This document shows positions 1-9,195 of a stretch of 64,000 bases of DNA, one piece after another; position 1 is the stretch's first letter; every line of letters starts with the position of its first letter. The translations under genes and the position numbers were made by a program. Location of the stretch: positions 124,001-188,000 of the forward strand of contig NZ_VJYI01000007.1 in NCBI RefSeq assembly GCF_008065375.1, written 5' to 3'. The stretch is from Nonomuraea sp. SYSU D8015 (GTDB lineage Bacteria > Actinomycetota > Actinomycetes > Streptosporangiales > Streptosporangiaceae). The notes beneath the pieces are model-generated. The model was not told the origin of the DNA. It worked only from the letters and a program-made list of their open reading frames with translations, and ran no database searches.

Positions 1-951
1 CTTCCTGTGCTCGAGCGCGCCGAACGCGGTCATGGTGCAGGTGGCGCTCGTGCCGTCGGCGAACTCCATGATCACCACCTGGCTGTCGACCACGTCGTTG
101 TCGCAGGCGTAGACGCATCGGCCGTACGGGCCCTCGCGCAGGGCCGTGAGCACGCCCTCCTCGGTGAAGTCGCGGGTGATCGCGCCGAGCGGCCAGACGT
201 GCCGGTTAGGATCGGCGAGGCACTCCATGTACAACCGCCTGGCCGAATAGGGGCAGGTGGGCTCTATCGAGCAGTCCAGGCATCGGTCGGCAGCCCCCGC
301 GGGCCTGCTCTCCTTGGTGAAGTGGACGAGCTTGCCGAAGGAGGAGACCCGCTCGGGCACCTCGCCCTTGATGTGCACGATCCAGTCGAGATCATGGCAC
401 GCCTTGGCGAGTAGCATCGGGGCCGACTCGGCCTCGTTCCGCCAGTTCCCCCGCACGAAGGAGTGTGCCTGGTGCCACCAGCCGACCTGCTCCAGGTGCT
501 GGATGTTCATGATCTGGCCGATCCTGCCCTCGTCCAGGAGTTCCTTGAGCCTGGTGGTGTAGGGCGCGTAGCGCAGCACATGGCAGACCGCCAGGATCAC
601 GCCGCTGCGGTCGGCGGCCGCGGCGATGGCCGCGGCGTCCTCCTCCGTCGGCGCCATCGGCTTCTCCAGCAGGATGTGGTAACCCAGGTCGGCCGCGCGT
701 ACGGCGGGCTGGAGGTGCAGGCGGTCCTGCGTGGCCACGATCACCGCGTCGGCCAGGCGCTCGCCGGCCAGCAGGTCCCGCCAGTCGGCGAAGGCGCGTT
801 CGGCCGGGATGCCGTGCTCGGCCGCGAAGTCCGCCCGCCTGCCCTGGTCAGGCTCGGCGACGGCCACGACCTCGGCCAACCCGCCTTCGCGTGCCAGCCT
901 GGCGTAGCCGGTGCCGCGCAGGCCCGCTCCAATGACGGCAAGTGTGACCAT
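1..951 (-). CDS. Gfo/Idh/MocA family oxidoreductase, C-terminus cut by window edge
   Basis: This predicted NAD(P)-dependent sugar or cyclitol oxidoreductase is probably cytoplasmic. The visible 317 codons begin with a Rossmann stretch (VTLAVIGAGLRGTGYARLA), followed by the family's EKP motif (HILLEKPMAP, near residue 95), where the lysine contacts cofactor and substrate. A cysteine cluster (RCLDCSIEPTC, near residue 228) is typical of one subclass of the family. I chose the ATG at 951 because AGGGG lies 6 nt upstream of it, whereas an ATG two codons earlier directly abuts that AGGGG. The gene diverges from a ROK regulator and borders the polysaccharide locus, so a role in oxidising or epimerising a released sugar is likely. 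The substrate is unknown. Confidence 0.88.
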   Translation of the reverse strand, partial: MVTLAVIGAGLRGTGYARLAREGGLAEVVAVAEPDQGRRADFAAEHGIPAERAFADWRDLLAGERLADAVIVATQDRLHLQPAVRAADLGYHILLEKPMAPTEEDAAAIAAAADRSGVILAVCHVLRYAPYTTRLKELLDEGRIGQIMNIQHLEQVGWWHQAHSFVRGNWRNEAESAPMLLAKACHDLDWIVHIKGEVPERVSSFGKLVHFTKESRPAGAADRCLDCSIEPTCPYSARRLYMECLADPNRHVWPLGAITRDFTEEGVLTALREGPYGRCVYACDNDVVDSQVVIMEFADGTSATCTMTAFGALEHRK

Positions 952-960
952 CCGCATCCC

Positions 961-1029
961 CTATGAGTTGCACATACTAATGAAGGATGTTTTTATTTCT
1001 GCGGCACAGGATCTGTCAAGGGGGCAAGC
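961..1029. promoter_or_regulatory. Divergent promoter region between oxidoreductase and ROK regulator
   Basis: This short intergenic stretch is clearly AT-richer than its surroundings. On the plus strand TTGCAC (968-973) is followed after 17 nt by TTTTAT (991-996), a weak but correctly spaced -35/-10 pair for the ROK gene. Both divergent genes must start here, so a ROK operator is expected, but I see no convincing inverted repeat. Confidence 0.35.
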
Positions 1030-2181
1030 GTGACCATTCGCGGCGGCGACACCTCGCGGCTTCGCCGGATCAATCTCGTGACGACGCTCCGCACGGTCCG
1101 GTCGCAGGGGCCGCTCGGACTGACCGACCTCGCCAAGGGGGCCGCGCTCTCCAGGCCGACCGTGGAGGGCCTGGTCGAAGAGCTGCTGGCGGCGGGCTGG
1201 CTCAAGGAGCTGCCGCCGGAGAGCGGCCAGATGGGGCGGCCTGCCAGGTTGTTCGCCTTCCACGCGGCGGGCGGCCACGTGCTCGGGATCGACATCGGCT
1301 CCTACACGCTCAGGGCTGGCGTCGCCGATCTGGAGGGCACGGTCGTGGCCGCGCACGACGAGCAGATCGCCGCCACGGCGGGCCGCGCCGAGCGGCTCGC
1401 GGGCCTCAGGACGGCGATCGCGGCCGCGCTGGAGGCCGCCGGGCTGACCGCCGACCGCATCGCCGCCGTCTGCGCGGGCACCACCGGCGTGGTGACCTCC
1501 GAGGGCGTGGTGAAGCTGTCGGTCGGCCTTCCCGAGTGGACCGGCCTCGACCTGGCGGGCGAGCTGCGCGCGAGCTTCGACTGCCCCGTGCTGGTGGAGA
1601 ACGACTGCAACCTGGCCGCTCTCGCCGAGCGCTGGCGCGGCCAGGCCCGCAACGTCGACGACCTGGTGTTCGTGCTGTCCGGCGTGCGCACGGGCGCGGG
1701 CATCCTGGTGGGCGGCAAGCTGCTCAGAGGCGCCAGGGGCGGCGCGGGCGAGATCGGCGCGCTGCCGCTGGTCGGCTGGCACCGCGCGCCCGTCCATCTG
1801 ACCGGTTTCCAGGGCCTGCCGCCCGGCACGGCGCCGCGGGACGCCGCCGCCCGGGTCTTCGTCGCGGCCAGGTCCGGTGACCCGGCCGCGCAGTGGGCGG
1901 TCGAGCAGTACGCGCGCGACCTGGCGGAAGGCATCGCCGCGTTGGTGCTGACCGTGGATCCCGAGCTGGTGGTGCTCGGCGGCGGAGTCTCGCGCTCGGG
2001 CGACGTGCTGCTCGGGCCGATGCGAAAGCACCTGGACCCGTTCTGCCTCGAACCTCCCGTGGTGGCGATCTCCGATCTGGGGGAGCAGGCCGTGGTCCTG
2101 GGTGCGGTACGGCGCGCGCTCGATCACGTCGACGCCCGCCTCTACGACTTCGACGCCCCCCTGCCGAAGCCGTCCTCTTGA
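1030..2181 (+). CDS. ROK family transcriptional regulator
   Basis: This is a cytoplasmic sugar-responsive repressor of the ROK/NagC/XylR type. Residues about 15-75 form a winged helix-turn-helix (LTDLAKGAALSRPTVEGLVE). Residues about 85-370 form the ROK domain, with the phosphate-binding start (GIDIGSYTLRAG) and the ENDCNLAALAE segment carrying the conserved Asp. The zinc-binding cysteine motif usually found after the GGAGEIG segment is absent here; the sequence reads ALPLVGWHRAPVHL. This points to ligand sensing rather than kinase activity, which is inference. The start is GTG with an AAGGGGG ribosome site about 7 nt upstream. It diverges from the Gfo/Idh gene across 78 bp and probably controls that gene or the adjacent glycan genes. 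Confidence 0.9.
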   Translation: MTIRGGDTSRLRRINLVTTLRTVRSQGPLGLTDLAKGAALSRPTVEGLVEELLAAGWLKELPPESGQMGRPARLFAFHAAGGHVLGIDIGSYTLRAGVADLEGTVVAAHDEQIAATAGRAERLAGLRTAIAAALEAAGLTADRIAAVCAGTTGVVTSEGVVKLSVGLPEWTGLDLAGELRASFDCPVLVENDCNLAALAERWRGQARNVDDLVFVLSGVRTGAGILVGGKLLRGARGGAGEIGALPLVGWHRAPVHLTGFQGLPPGTAPRDAAARVFVAARSGDPAAQWAVEQYARDLAEGIAALVLTVDPELVVLGGGVSRSGDVLLGPMRKHLDPFCLEPPVVAISDLGEQAVVLGAVRRALDHVDARLYDFDAPLPKPSS

Positions 2182-2215
2182 CGATCGTCAGTCATGAGGG
2201 CGAACCGCAGGCAGT

Positions 2216-2242
2216 GCCCGTCGCCTGACCAAGGCGACGGGC
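2216..2242. terminator. Hairpin between convergent genes
   Basis: A perfect 11-bp stem, GCCCGTCGCCT (2216-2226) with AGGCGACGGGC (2232-2242), encloses a 5-nt loop. It lies between the convergent ROK gene and the DUF4091 gene. No T-run follows on either strand, so it may act as a bidirectional pause or mRNA-end structure rather than a classic terminator. Confidence 0.65.
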
Positions 2243-2270
2243 GCGAATCCGCCGGAGTGCTCGGTGGCGG

Positions 2271-5200
2271 CTACCTGCTCTGCCCGCTCGTCGCCGGACG
2301 CGGAGCCGGCAGGTTGTAGAGCTCCAGCTCATAGACGGCGTACATGCTCCAGCGGGTGTAGTTCGCATCGTTGATCTTCAGGCGCAGCTTCCTGACGCCC
2401 TGCAGGTCGGGGAGGTCGGCGACCGAATACTCCATGATCCCGTCGTCATCGTCGTGCGTCCACCGGAAGGCGATGCCCTGCGCGGCGGTCGTCCAGCCGG
2501 TGCCGTCGGCCGAGACCTCGACGTCGACGTCGGTCAGGCCCTGCGGAATGCCGCCACGGGTGGCGACCACGAGCGTGTTGAACGCCTTCGGCTCGTTCCA
2601 GTCCAGCACGATCTCGTGCGGGAACGGGTTCGCGTCGGTGTAGCCCTGCTTGGCGGCGAACATCGTGCCGTATTCGCCGTCGACCATCTTCTGCGGGCCG
2701 TACTGCACGCCGCCGTCGCCGTCACGGGCCGCCGAGGCCGACACCGCCGAGTGGCTGCGGGCGATGTTGGCGTCCGGGGTGTTCACCGCGCCCTTCACGA
2801 GGGTGAGCTCATAGGTCTTCGTGGTCCGGCCGTCGCTCGCCAGCGTGCGGATCTCGACCCTGTTCTTGCCGTTCGCCACGTCGACCTCGACGGTCGCGCC
2901 ATTGGCGACGGCGCTGCCGTCGACGGTGATCGTGCCGCCGGCGTCGGTCAGCGTCGGGGTCAGGCCGACGGTGGTCGCACCCTGGTTGACGAGCAGCGCA
3001 TAGTCACCGCGATGCCCCTCGAACGTGAATTCCGAGACGTCGGTGAGCTTCAGGTCCTTCAATGTCGCGTCGAAGTGCTGCTGCCCGGGTGCGAGATGCA
3101 CGCGGAATCCGTCGAACCGCACCTCTTTGCTCTCCAGGTTGGTGATCTCGATCCGGTGCTTGCCCGGCGTCAGCCCGGTCTTTCGATATGCGGTGAAGCG
3201 GTCGTACTGGACCGCCTCGTAGAGGTCGATCACCGTCGCCGGCCCGCCGTCGACCGACACGGAGACCTTTCCTGTCGTCGTGTTCTTCTCGAAGAACGCG
3301 TCGATACCGGTGCCCTCGAACTCGTAGGCCGCCTTGGTGCCGGCGGTCCTGCTCAGGTGGACGCTGCCGAGGTAGGCGGACTGCCGCTGCCGCTGCGCCC
3401 AGCCGGCGGAGTAGCCGATGCCGTCATCGGCGCTGTCGACCAGGAATGTACGCGGGACATCCTGCCCCTCATAGGGGCTGGTCGGCTGGGGAATCGTGCC
3501 GACACTCTCGCCCGCGGCCGCCCGCACGAGGTAGCTGTGCAGGGTGTCGAGATATGCCGGGTCGAGTGTGTAGCGCCGCGGGTCCTCAGGGCTGATCGCG
3601 CTGTCGACGATCTGCTCCGCCAGGGCCGGGTCGCGCTTCCTCAGGATGTTGAGCAGCTCGTAGTCCTCGAGACCATCGCGATGTGCCTCGAGACGCAGGC
3701 TGCTCTTCACCGTCAAGTTGGCCTTGTCGGGATAGACGATGTAGGAGTCGCCCTTCCACGGGCCCACGTACCACGCGTTCCACGCCCAGTGCAGATGACC
3801 CTGCACGCCCTCGCGCTCGAGGTCCCAGAACAACATGCGGCCGGTCATCGTCGGCTGCGTCCAGAACCGGTTGAGCCACGGGGGAGTGTTGACCTCGCAC
3901 GTGTAGACCCACAGGTCCTGACCCGCGGCCTGCTGTGCCTTGTAGCCGGCCTTCTTGCGCTCGAACGCCGGCGTCAGCGGAACCCACGTGTCGACGTAGG
4001 GCTTGGTCTTGTCGTCGAGCAGGATGCCGTCGGGGTCGGCGTCCATGGTGCGGAAATCGGCGCCGATGCCGGCGTTGATCTGCTGGATCTCGCGCGCGAC
4101 ATAGGTCCAGAGGTTGCGCTGGTCAGCGGTGATGGGCTCGTCGCGAATGTGCTGGTACCAGGTCAGGCCGTTCGTCCAGCCCTTGCTCTTCAGGTGCTGG
4201 TGCAGCGCGGTCAGGTAGTTGGTCAGGAAGGCGTCGGTGACCGGCAGGCTGTCCGGCAGTTTGGTGTTCCAGCTGTCGTCGGGCTTCTCGTTGTCCGGCA
4301 TCTTGTTCAGCGCGTGAATGAGATGCTGGTTCGCGAAGTTGGTGATCCCGTGCCGCTTGAACGTCTCGACGTAGCGGTCGAAGTTCGTCCAGTCGATGTC
4401 CTTCGGGATCCCCCGAACGAATTCCGACAGCTCCGTGCCGGTGGACTGCAGGAACAGGTCGGTGCGGAGCCAGACCATGTTGGTGCGATATTCGGCGAGC
4501 TTGCGTGCGAACTCGTCCATGAGTCCGAACCACGCGTCGCTGTAGGTCTCGACGCCGTAGTAGTACTTGCCGACGTCGTAGGCCTGGCCGGCCTCACCAT
4601 TCCAGCTGAAGCCGTCCCAGGTGAAACCGTTCGTCATCGTCCAGTGGTAGTTGGTGAACGGTGACTTGTCGATCGTGGGGATCTCGGCGTTGTGCACGCT
4701 GAGCCGGATCGGGACGGAGTAGTCGCCACGAGACGTCTCCACTGTCGCCGTGCCGCGATAGGTGCCGGGCGCCGTGCCGCGCGGCACGAAGCCGGTCACG
4801 AAGACGGGCTGGGTCTGGCCGGCCTCGACCCAGGTCGCCCGGTCGTTGGACAGCGGGTCCGGCATGGCCGACTCGGGGTAGAGGAGGTTGCCCTCACGGT
4901 CGGGGAAGAACGGGTTCGCCGCGACCGTGCTGTCGTCCTTGTAGGCGACGAAGTGGTAGCGCAGGTTGGCCGCCGCGATCGGCCGCTTGCCGCCCGCGGT
5001 CAGGTTGCCGAAGCGGACGCGCTTGATGCGGAGCCGTTCTTTCGCGCGCACGGCGATCTGCGCGCTCTCGTGTTCACCGCGGGCCGCTACGAGGTTGATG
5101 GAGGTGCTCGGGGTCTGCGGGAGTGTCGTCGTGCGGTAGACGGTCTTCTGTGCACTCTCGACCCAGAGTTGCGCAGCGTTCGGACCGGCCATGGCCGCCG

Positions 5201-5273
5201 GCGCGAACGCTGCGAATGGTGCGAGGAGCAGGGGGGCGCAAAGTAAGGAGAGGGCTCGACGTCGCATGGCCAC
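2271..5273 (-). CDS. Secreted DUF4091 glycoside hydrolase-like protein with F5/8C-type domain
   Basis: This 1000-residue exported protein probably acts on polysaccharide outside the cell. A signal peptide covers about residues 1-30 (hydrophobic LSLLCAPLLLAPFAAFAPAA, then AMAGP). A beta-sandwich and a TIM-barrel-like region follow, ending in the DUF4091 signature (RLEAHRDGLEDYELL, near residue 535). Next come a lectin-like sandwich, a cadherin-like beta-sandwich (about 735-830) and a C-terminal F5/8 type C (discoidin) domain (about 835-990). DUF4091 proteins are treated as glycosidase-like, but most lack an assigned activity. The start is GTG at 5273 or ATG at 5267; neither has a strong ribosome site. 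It is downstream of the DUF2264 gene, separated by about 95 bp. Confidence 0.88.
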   Translation of the reverse strand: MAMRRRALSLLCAPLLLAPFAAFAPAAMAGPNAAQLWVESAQKTVYRTTTLPQTPSTSINLVAARGEHESAQIAVRAKERLRIKRVRFGNLTAGGKRPIAAANLRYHFVAYKDDSTVAANPFFPDREGNLLYPESAMPDPLSNDRATWVEAGQTQPVFVTGFVPRGTAPGTYRGTATVETSRGDYSVPIRLSVHNAEIPTIDKSPFTNYHWTMTNGFTWDGFSWNGEAGQAYDVGKYYYGVETYSDAWFGLMDEFARKLAEYRTNMVWLRTDLFLQSTGTELSEFVRGIPKDIDWTNFDRYVETFKRHGITNFANQHLIHALNKMPDNEKPDDSWNTKLPDSLPVTDAFLTNYLTALHQHLKSKGWTNGLTWYQHIRDEPITADQRNLWTYVAREIQQINAGIGADFRTMDADPDGILLDDKTKPYVDTWVPLTPAFERKKAGYKAQQAAGQDLWVYTCEVNTPPWLNRFWTQPTMTGRMLFWDLEREGVQGHLHWAWNAWYVGPWKGDSYIVYPDKANLTVKSSLRLEAHRDGLEDYELLNILRKRDPALAEQIVDSAISPEDPRRYTLDPAYLDTLHSYLVRAAAGESVGTIPQPTSPYEGQDVPRTFLVDSADDGIGYSAGWAQRQRQSAYLGSVHLSRTAGTKAAYEFEGTGIDAFFEKNTTTGKVSVSVDGGPATVIDLYEAVQYDRFTAYRKTGLTPGKHRIEITNLESKEVRFDGFRVHLAPGQQHFDATLKDLKLTDVSEFTFEGHRGDYALLVNQGATTVGLTPTLTDAGGTITVDGSAVANGATVEVDVANGKNRVEIRTLASDGRTTKTYELTLVKGAVNTPDANIARSHSAVSASAARDGDGGVQYGPQKMVDGEYGTMFAAKQGYTDANPFPHEIVLDWNEPKAFNTLVVATRGGIPQGLTDVDVEVSADGTGWTTAAQGIAFRWTHDDDDGIMEYSVADLPDLQGVRKLRLKINDANYTRWSMYAVYELELYNLPAPRPATSGQSR

Positions 5274-5368
5274 TTATCATGTGTTCTTGTATAAGTCTGG
5301 GTCAAGGGGTTGCCGGAGTGCTTCTTCTCCACTTCGGTGGCAGGGGGGCGTTCTCGGCGACCGCGACG

Positions 5369-7168
5369 TCACGGTGTGGGCGCCCGGTCGAGCAGAGGCT
5401 CGATGGAATCCCACGCGGGAGGCTCCGGCCACCCCGCCGAATCCGGGCCCGCGGCCTCCAGGCCGAGGACCGCGCAGGCCAGCAGGTGCTCGCCGGGCGG
5501 CAGGTCGCCCTTCAGCGTGGGGATCGTGGTGCGCGGGACGAGCACGTTGGTGCCGGGCAGGGCCGTGACGAGGGCGCCCTCCCGCCGGCCTGACAGGTCC
5601 TCGATCACGCACAGGCCGTGCGGCGAGTCGAGCCTGGCCCGGCCGGGACCGGTGTCGGCCCGGGTGGGCGGCCGGTCCCGGTCGACCGCGAAGGCGCCCT
5701 CGGCCGTGTGCAGCGCCCGCGCGGTTCTGATCCGGTGCACCCGCACGTGCCACGGGGGCCGCGCCACCAGCCAGGTCTCGATCTCCACGTCGTCCCAGGG
5801 CGTCCAGCGCGCGCGCAGCACGCCGTCGGAGGCGGAGGCGTCGTACGGCAGTTCGCACGGCCGCCAGTGCTCGCCGTCCTCGCTGAGCGCGAGCGTGCTG
5901 TCGAAGGCCCCCTGCTCGAGCTTCAGCGTCCCGGCGGGCACGCTGAAGCCGAAGCGCGTGGAGTAGGCGAACTTGGCGTATTTGGCCGCGCCGTGCCGCG
6001 CCCACGGATTGCGCTGCCCCGCGCTCAGCATCACCACGTGCCGACCCTCCTCGCAGCGCATCAGCGCCACGCCCGCCTCCGGCTGGGTGCTGACCTCGGG
6101 CAGCGGAGGCGCGTCGGCGTCCTTCGCAGCCCAGAACGGGTGCTCCGCGGGCAGGGCGAGCGGCAGGAACGCCTTCATGGCCCAGTACGGCGAGCCAGGC
6201 GCGTTGTACTGCTCGGCCATGTGCGGCTGGGGGTAGCCGTAGCCGATGGTGAGCAGCCCGGCGGTGTCGCGGATGGGCCGGCGGGCCCACCAGCGCAGGT
6301 TTCGCAGCAGGTGCCCCTTGGTCACCTCCCAGGGCAGCGCCTCGACCCCGGCGAAGGCCAGCGCCCCCCAGAACGCCGACTGCGCGAAGCGGTAGGTCAG
6401 GCTCCTGCCGAACGGGACGGCGACCCCCTCGCTGGTGAACCAGTGCTGGAAGTCGTGGGCGAACGCTGCGGCCCGCTCGCGGAAGCGCCCGGCCCTGGCC
6501 GGGTCGTCGCCGAGCGCGGCGTAGATGAGGCTGTAGAAGTGCATGGCGAAGGGGATGTAGTAGTCGCGCTGCCACGTGGGCCCGTCGGAGTACCACCCGC
6601 GTCCGAGGTCGAACTCCTCCAGCCGGTCGAGCCTGGCCGTGTTGGCGTCCTCGTCGTGGGAGACGCCGACGCGGCGGAGGCCCAACCCCACCATGACCGG
6701 GAAGAACAGCCAGTTGTTGTCGTTCGGCCGGACGGTGACCGCGTGCCGCAGCCAGGCGGCCACTGTGTCGCGCTGCCGGCCGGTCAGCGGGTCCCAGACC
6801 TGCTCGGGGGCGAGGGCGAGCGTCAGGCCGATGGCGGCGGTCTCGACCAGCCGCTGGTTCCGGTCGAAGACCGCGCCCCAGTAGTCGGGGTGCTCGGGGT
6901 CGGTGCCGGCGGCGAGCCCGGCGCGCCAGAGGTCCCAGTGATCGAACGCCCCGCCGCCGGCCGCCAGCGGCGCCAGCCCCCACAGCGGACGCGCAAACGC
7001 TTCCAGCTCGGAGGCCGCCTGGTCGTAGTGAGCCGTGTTGAACCCCAGCCGCAGCCGCCCCCCGCCTGGACAGAACCGGGAGATCAGCGGCGCCACCAGG
7101 TCGAGGACCTGATCCCTCAGCTCGTCCCTGCCGCTGCCGGCCCGTCCTGCGCGGTCGTCGGTGTCCAC
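5369..7168 (-). CDS. DUF2264 domain-containing protein
   Basis: This cytoplasmic protein of about 599 residues has no signal peptide. The N-terminal two-thirds matches DUF2264, an all-helical barrel-like family (for example RLRLGFNTAHYDQAASELE and NDNNWLFFPVMVGLGLRR). The C-terminal third is a beta-rich module. No activity is established for the family as far as I know. Its helical barrel character and its place in sugar loci suggest action on imported oligosaccharides, perhaps unsaturated uronate products; that is inference. I place the start at GTG 7168 because AAGGGGAG lies 7 nt upstream; a longer in-frame extension to 7243 would run through a LacI-type operator. It lies directly downstream of the LacI gene. 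Confidence 0.85.
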   Translation of the reverse strand: MDTDDRAGRAGSGRDELRDQVLDLVAPLISRFCPGGGRLRLGFNTAHYDQAASELEAFARPLWGLAPLAAGGGAFDHWDLWRAGLAAGTDPEHPDYWGAVFDRNQRLVETAAIGLTLALAPEQVWDPLTGRQRDTVAAWLRHAVTVRPNDNNWLFFPVMVGLGLRRVGVSHDEDANTARLDRLEEFDLGRGWYSDGPTWQRDYYIPFAMHFYSLIYAALGDDPARAGRFRERAAAFAHDFQHWFTSEGVAVPFGRSLTYRFAQSAFWGALAFAGVEALPWEVTKGHLLRNLRWWARRPIRDTAGLLTIGYGYPQPHMAEQYNAPGSPYWAMKAFLPLALPAEHPFWAAKDADAPPLPEVSTQPEAGVALMRCEEGRHVVMLSAGQRNPWARHGAAKYAKFAYSTRFGFSVPAGTLKLEQGAFDSTLALSEDGEHWRPCELPYDASASDGVLRARWTPWDDVEIETWLVARPPWHVRVHRIRTARALHTAEGAFAVDRDRPPTRADTGPGRARLDSPHGLCVIEDLSGRREGALVTALPGTNVLVPRTTIPTLKGDLPPGEHLLACAVLGLEAAGPDSAGWPEPPAWDSIEPLLDRAPTP

Positions 7169-7189
7169 AGGCCATCTCCCCTTCGCTAG

Positions 7190-7201
7190 GAAAGCGTTTT
7201 C
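7190..7201. promoter_or_regulatory. LacI-type operator upstream of the DUF2264 gene
   Basis: GAAAGCGTTTTC is a near-palindrome with the CG centre typical of LacI/GalR operators. It sits 22 bp upstream of the DUF2264 start and resembles the perfect palindrome in the transporter promoter region. The adjacent LacI regulator is the obvious candidate to bind it. Confidence 0.7.
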
Positions 7202-7258
7202 AGGCAAAGGGTTCCCGCCGCCGGCCTCGCTTGTCAACAACACCCGGCGACCGTACGG

Positions 7259-8287
7259 TCACCCGGCCAGTTCGCCGGCCATCCGGGGCGGTGCGGTGCT
7301 GTCGCGGACGTGCAGCTCCATGGGCAGGTACACAGGCTCCCCGTCGTGCCCCTCGGTCATGAGGGTCTCCAGCATCTCGGCCGCCTGCTTGCCGAGCTGC
7401 CCCCGGGGCGCCGACACCGTGGTCAGGCTCGTGTGCGCCACGTGGTCCAGCTCGATGTCGTCGAACCCGACCACCGACAGCTCCTCGGGAACCCGCACCC
7501 CGAGCTCGCGCATCCGGGCCACCGCACCAAGAGCCACGAGGTCGTTGTACGTGGTGAGCGCGGTGGCGCCGGTGCCGGGCACCTCGGCGGCGGCCTCGTA
7601 GCCGCAGCGGCTGGTGGAACCGCACGGCAGGATCGTGACGGACAGGCCGAACGCCTTGGCCGCCTCCAGCGCCCTGATCCGCTCGGAGTTGGCCCAGGAC
7701 ACCTCGGGCCCGCTCAGGTAGGCGACCCGGCGGTGGCCCAGCTGCGCCAGGTGGCCGCAGATCAGCATCATCCCGCCGAAGAAGTCGGCGGAGACGGCGG
7801 GCGCGGCGAGGCCGGGGACGATCCGGTCGAGCAGGACGAGCGGGTGGTCGCGGGCGGTCAGGACGACCAGGTCGGAGCGCTCCATGCGGGGCGAGCAGAG
7901 CAGCACCCCGTCGCAGCTGCGCATCAGGTCTTCGACCAGGTCGTGCTCGATCGAGGGGTCCTCGTCCGTCTCCATGACCATGACGCGGCGCCCGTGGGAG
8001 CGGGCGACGGCCGAGACGGCCTTGAGCACGTCGGGAAAGTAGGGGTTGGCCAGGTTGGGGACCAGCACGCCGATGGTGCCCCACTCCCCGCGGGCGAGCC
8101 CCTGCGCCGCGGCGTTGGGCCGATAGCCCAGCTGCCTGACCGCGTCATGGACGCGCGCCGCCAGCGAGGGGTCCACCTTGGCCGTGCCGTTGAGCACTCG
8201 GGAGACCGTCGAGGCCGACACCCCCGCCGCCGCCCCGACGTCGCTGATCGTCACCCGGGTCGAGCGGCCCTGCCGCAGATTCCGCAC
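7259..8287 (-). CDS. LacI family transcriptional regulator
   Basis: This is a sugar-responsive DNA-binding repressor of 342 residues. The N-terminal LacI helix-turn-helix and hinge are clear (VTISDVGAAAGVSASTVSRV through LGYRPNAAAQGLARG, about residues 12-67). A periplasmic-binding-protein-like ligand domain follows (TIGVLVPNLANPYFPDVLKA to about residue 335). The start is GTG with AGGAGG about 6 nt upstream. It lies between the isomerase and DUF2264 genes on the same strand. It probably binds the palindromes at 7190-7201, 9175-9186 and 9238-9253, so that it would control itself, the enzymes and the divergent transporter operon. The effector is unknown. Confidence 0.95.
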   Translation of the reverse strand: MRNLRQGRSTRVTISDVGAAAGVSASTVSRVLNGTAKVDPSLAARVHDAVRQLGYRPNAAAQGLARGEWGTIGVLVPNLANPYFPDVLKAVSAVARSHGRRVMVMETDEDPSIEHDLVEDLMRSCDGVLLCSPRMERSDLVVLTARDHPLVLLDRIVPGLAAPAVSADFFGGMMLICGHLAQLGHRRVAYLSGPEVSWANSERIRALEAAKAFGLSVTILPCGSTSRCGYEAAAEVPGTGATALTTYNDLVALGAVARMRELGVRVPEELSVVGFDDIELDHVAHTSLTTVSAPRGQLGKQAAEMLETLMTEGHDGEPVYLPMELHVRDSTAPPRMAGELAG

Positions 8288-8316
8288 CTGCTCCTCCTAC
8301 CCCCGTGCAGCGCCCG

Positions 8317-9105
8317 TCAGCCGAGCAGCTCGCGCAGATGGCCGAGATCCCTCCGTACGGCCGCCACCGGGTCGGCCGCCGGGTAGTGGACGTGCAGCGA
8401 CAGCGGTCCGGCGTAGCCGCGTGCGCGCAGCCCAGGGATGATCTCCGGCCAGCGGACCACGCCCCCGTCCGCGAACGGTTGCCACTCGCACACCCAGCCG
8501 TCCGCGGCGGATCGCCAGACGGCGTTCTTCACTCCCATGCAGGCCATCCGATCGCCCAGCAGATCGACGTTGAGCTCCCATGCCTCGCTGCCCTCCTTGG
8601 CCTGGTTGCCGGGGTCGGCGTAGAAGCACACGTCGTTCAGGTCGCCTGCGAGTGCGAGGGCGAGCGAGGCGGATGGATGGATCGTACCGTGATGCAGCTG
8701 GAGCGCCAGCTGTACGCCGTGCCGGGCGGCGAGCCCGGCCAGCCGGGTCAGCGCGGCCCTGGACTCCTCCACCTGGCGGCGGTATCCCGTGGCGGGGTCG
8801 TAGCGGTAGAAGCCCGCCCGCACGAGGGGGACGCCGGTCTCGCCGCAGGCCGCGATGATCCGTTCGGCGTCCGCGTCGGCGTCGAGCAGGTCGGTGGTGA
8901 CGACGTCGAGGGTGAGCCCGCGGCGCTCGAACTCGGCAGCGACGACGGCGATGCCGCCGGGGTCGGCGGGGCTGACCGTCTGCCCCTCGCGCACGACGAG
9001 GTCCGCCCCGTCGGCGCCCACGGAGGCCAGGGCCTCGGCCAGCCGGGGCGCGTCGACGGGGCCGAAGGGCTTGGTGAAGGCGAGCAGGCGCACACGTACT
9101 CCCAT
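8317..9105 (-). CDS. Sugar phosphate isomerase/epimerase-like TIM-barrel protein
   Basis: This 262-residue cytoplasmic protein belongs to the xylose-isomerase-like TIM barrel (AP endonuclease 2) superfamily, which includes sugar epimerases, isomerases and inosose-type enzymes. Typical segments are VRLLAFTKPFGP at the first strand, QLALQLHHGTIHPSASLALALA and DVCFYADPGNQAKEGSE in the middle, and LSLHVHYPAADP at the end. Metal-ligand acid and His residues are present, but the substrate cannot be told. Two starts are possible: ATG 9105 with no ribosome site, or GTG 9093 with GGGAG about 5 nt upstream. The latter would give the family-like N-terminus MRLLAFTKPFG. It is the first gene of the minus-strand operon that includes the LacI gene. 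Confidence 0.82.
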   Translation of the reverse strand: MGVRVRLLAFTKPFGPVDAPRLAEALASVGADGADLVVREGQTVSPADPGGIAVVAAEFERRGLTLDVVTTDLLDADADAERIIAACGETGVPLVRAGFYRYDPATGYRRQVEESRAALTRLAGLAARHGVQLALQLHHGTIHPSASLALALAGDLNDVCFYADPGNQAKEGSEAWELNVDLLGDRMACMGVKNAVWRSAADGWVCEWQPFADGGVVRWPEIIPGLRARGYAGPLSLHVHYPAADPVAAVRRDLGHLRELLG

Positions 9106-9174
9106 GGTCAGAAATCGCTTGTAGAGCTTGGCCCAAAGCGCCGCTGGACAGTGTTCATGTCCGAGCATCTTCCT

Positions 9175-9186
9175 GAAAGCGCTTTC
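9175..9186. promoter_or_regulatory. Perfect LacI-type operator palindrome
   Basis: GAAAGCGCTTTC is a perfect 12-bp palindrome in the divergent control region between the isomerase gene (minus) and the transporter operon (plus). It lies just upstream of the -35 box of the transporter promoter, so a bound repressor could affect both directions. Confidence 0.78.
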
Positions 9187-9195
9187 TCACAACCC

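Noticed and set aside
961-2127. Minus-strand open frame of 388 codons
   Set aside because: It is the shadow of the ROK regulator, with no domain and no ribosome site; the plus-strand ROK motifs are unambiguous.
2454-4664. Long plus-strand open frame of 736 codons
   Set aside because: It is the antisense shadow of the DUF4091 gene. Its composition is dominated by Arg, Val, Gly and Asp from reverse-strand codons, and it shows no family motif.
7168-7243. Longer N-terminus for the DUF2264 protein
   Set aside because: The extension runs through the LacI operator and has no ribosome site, whereas GTG 7168 has AAGGGGAG at the proper distance.
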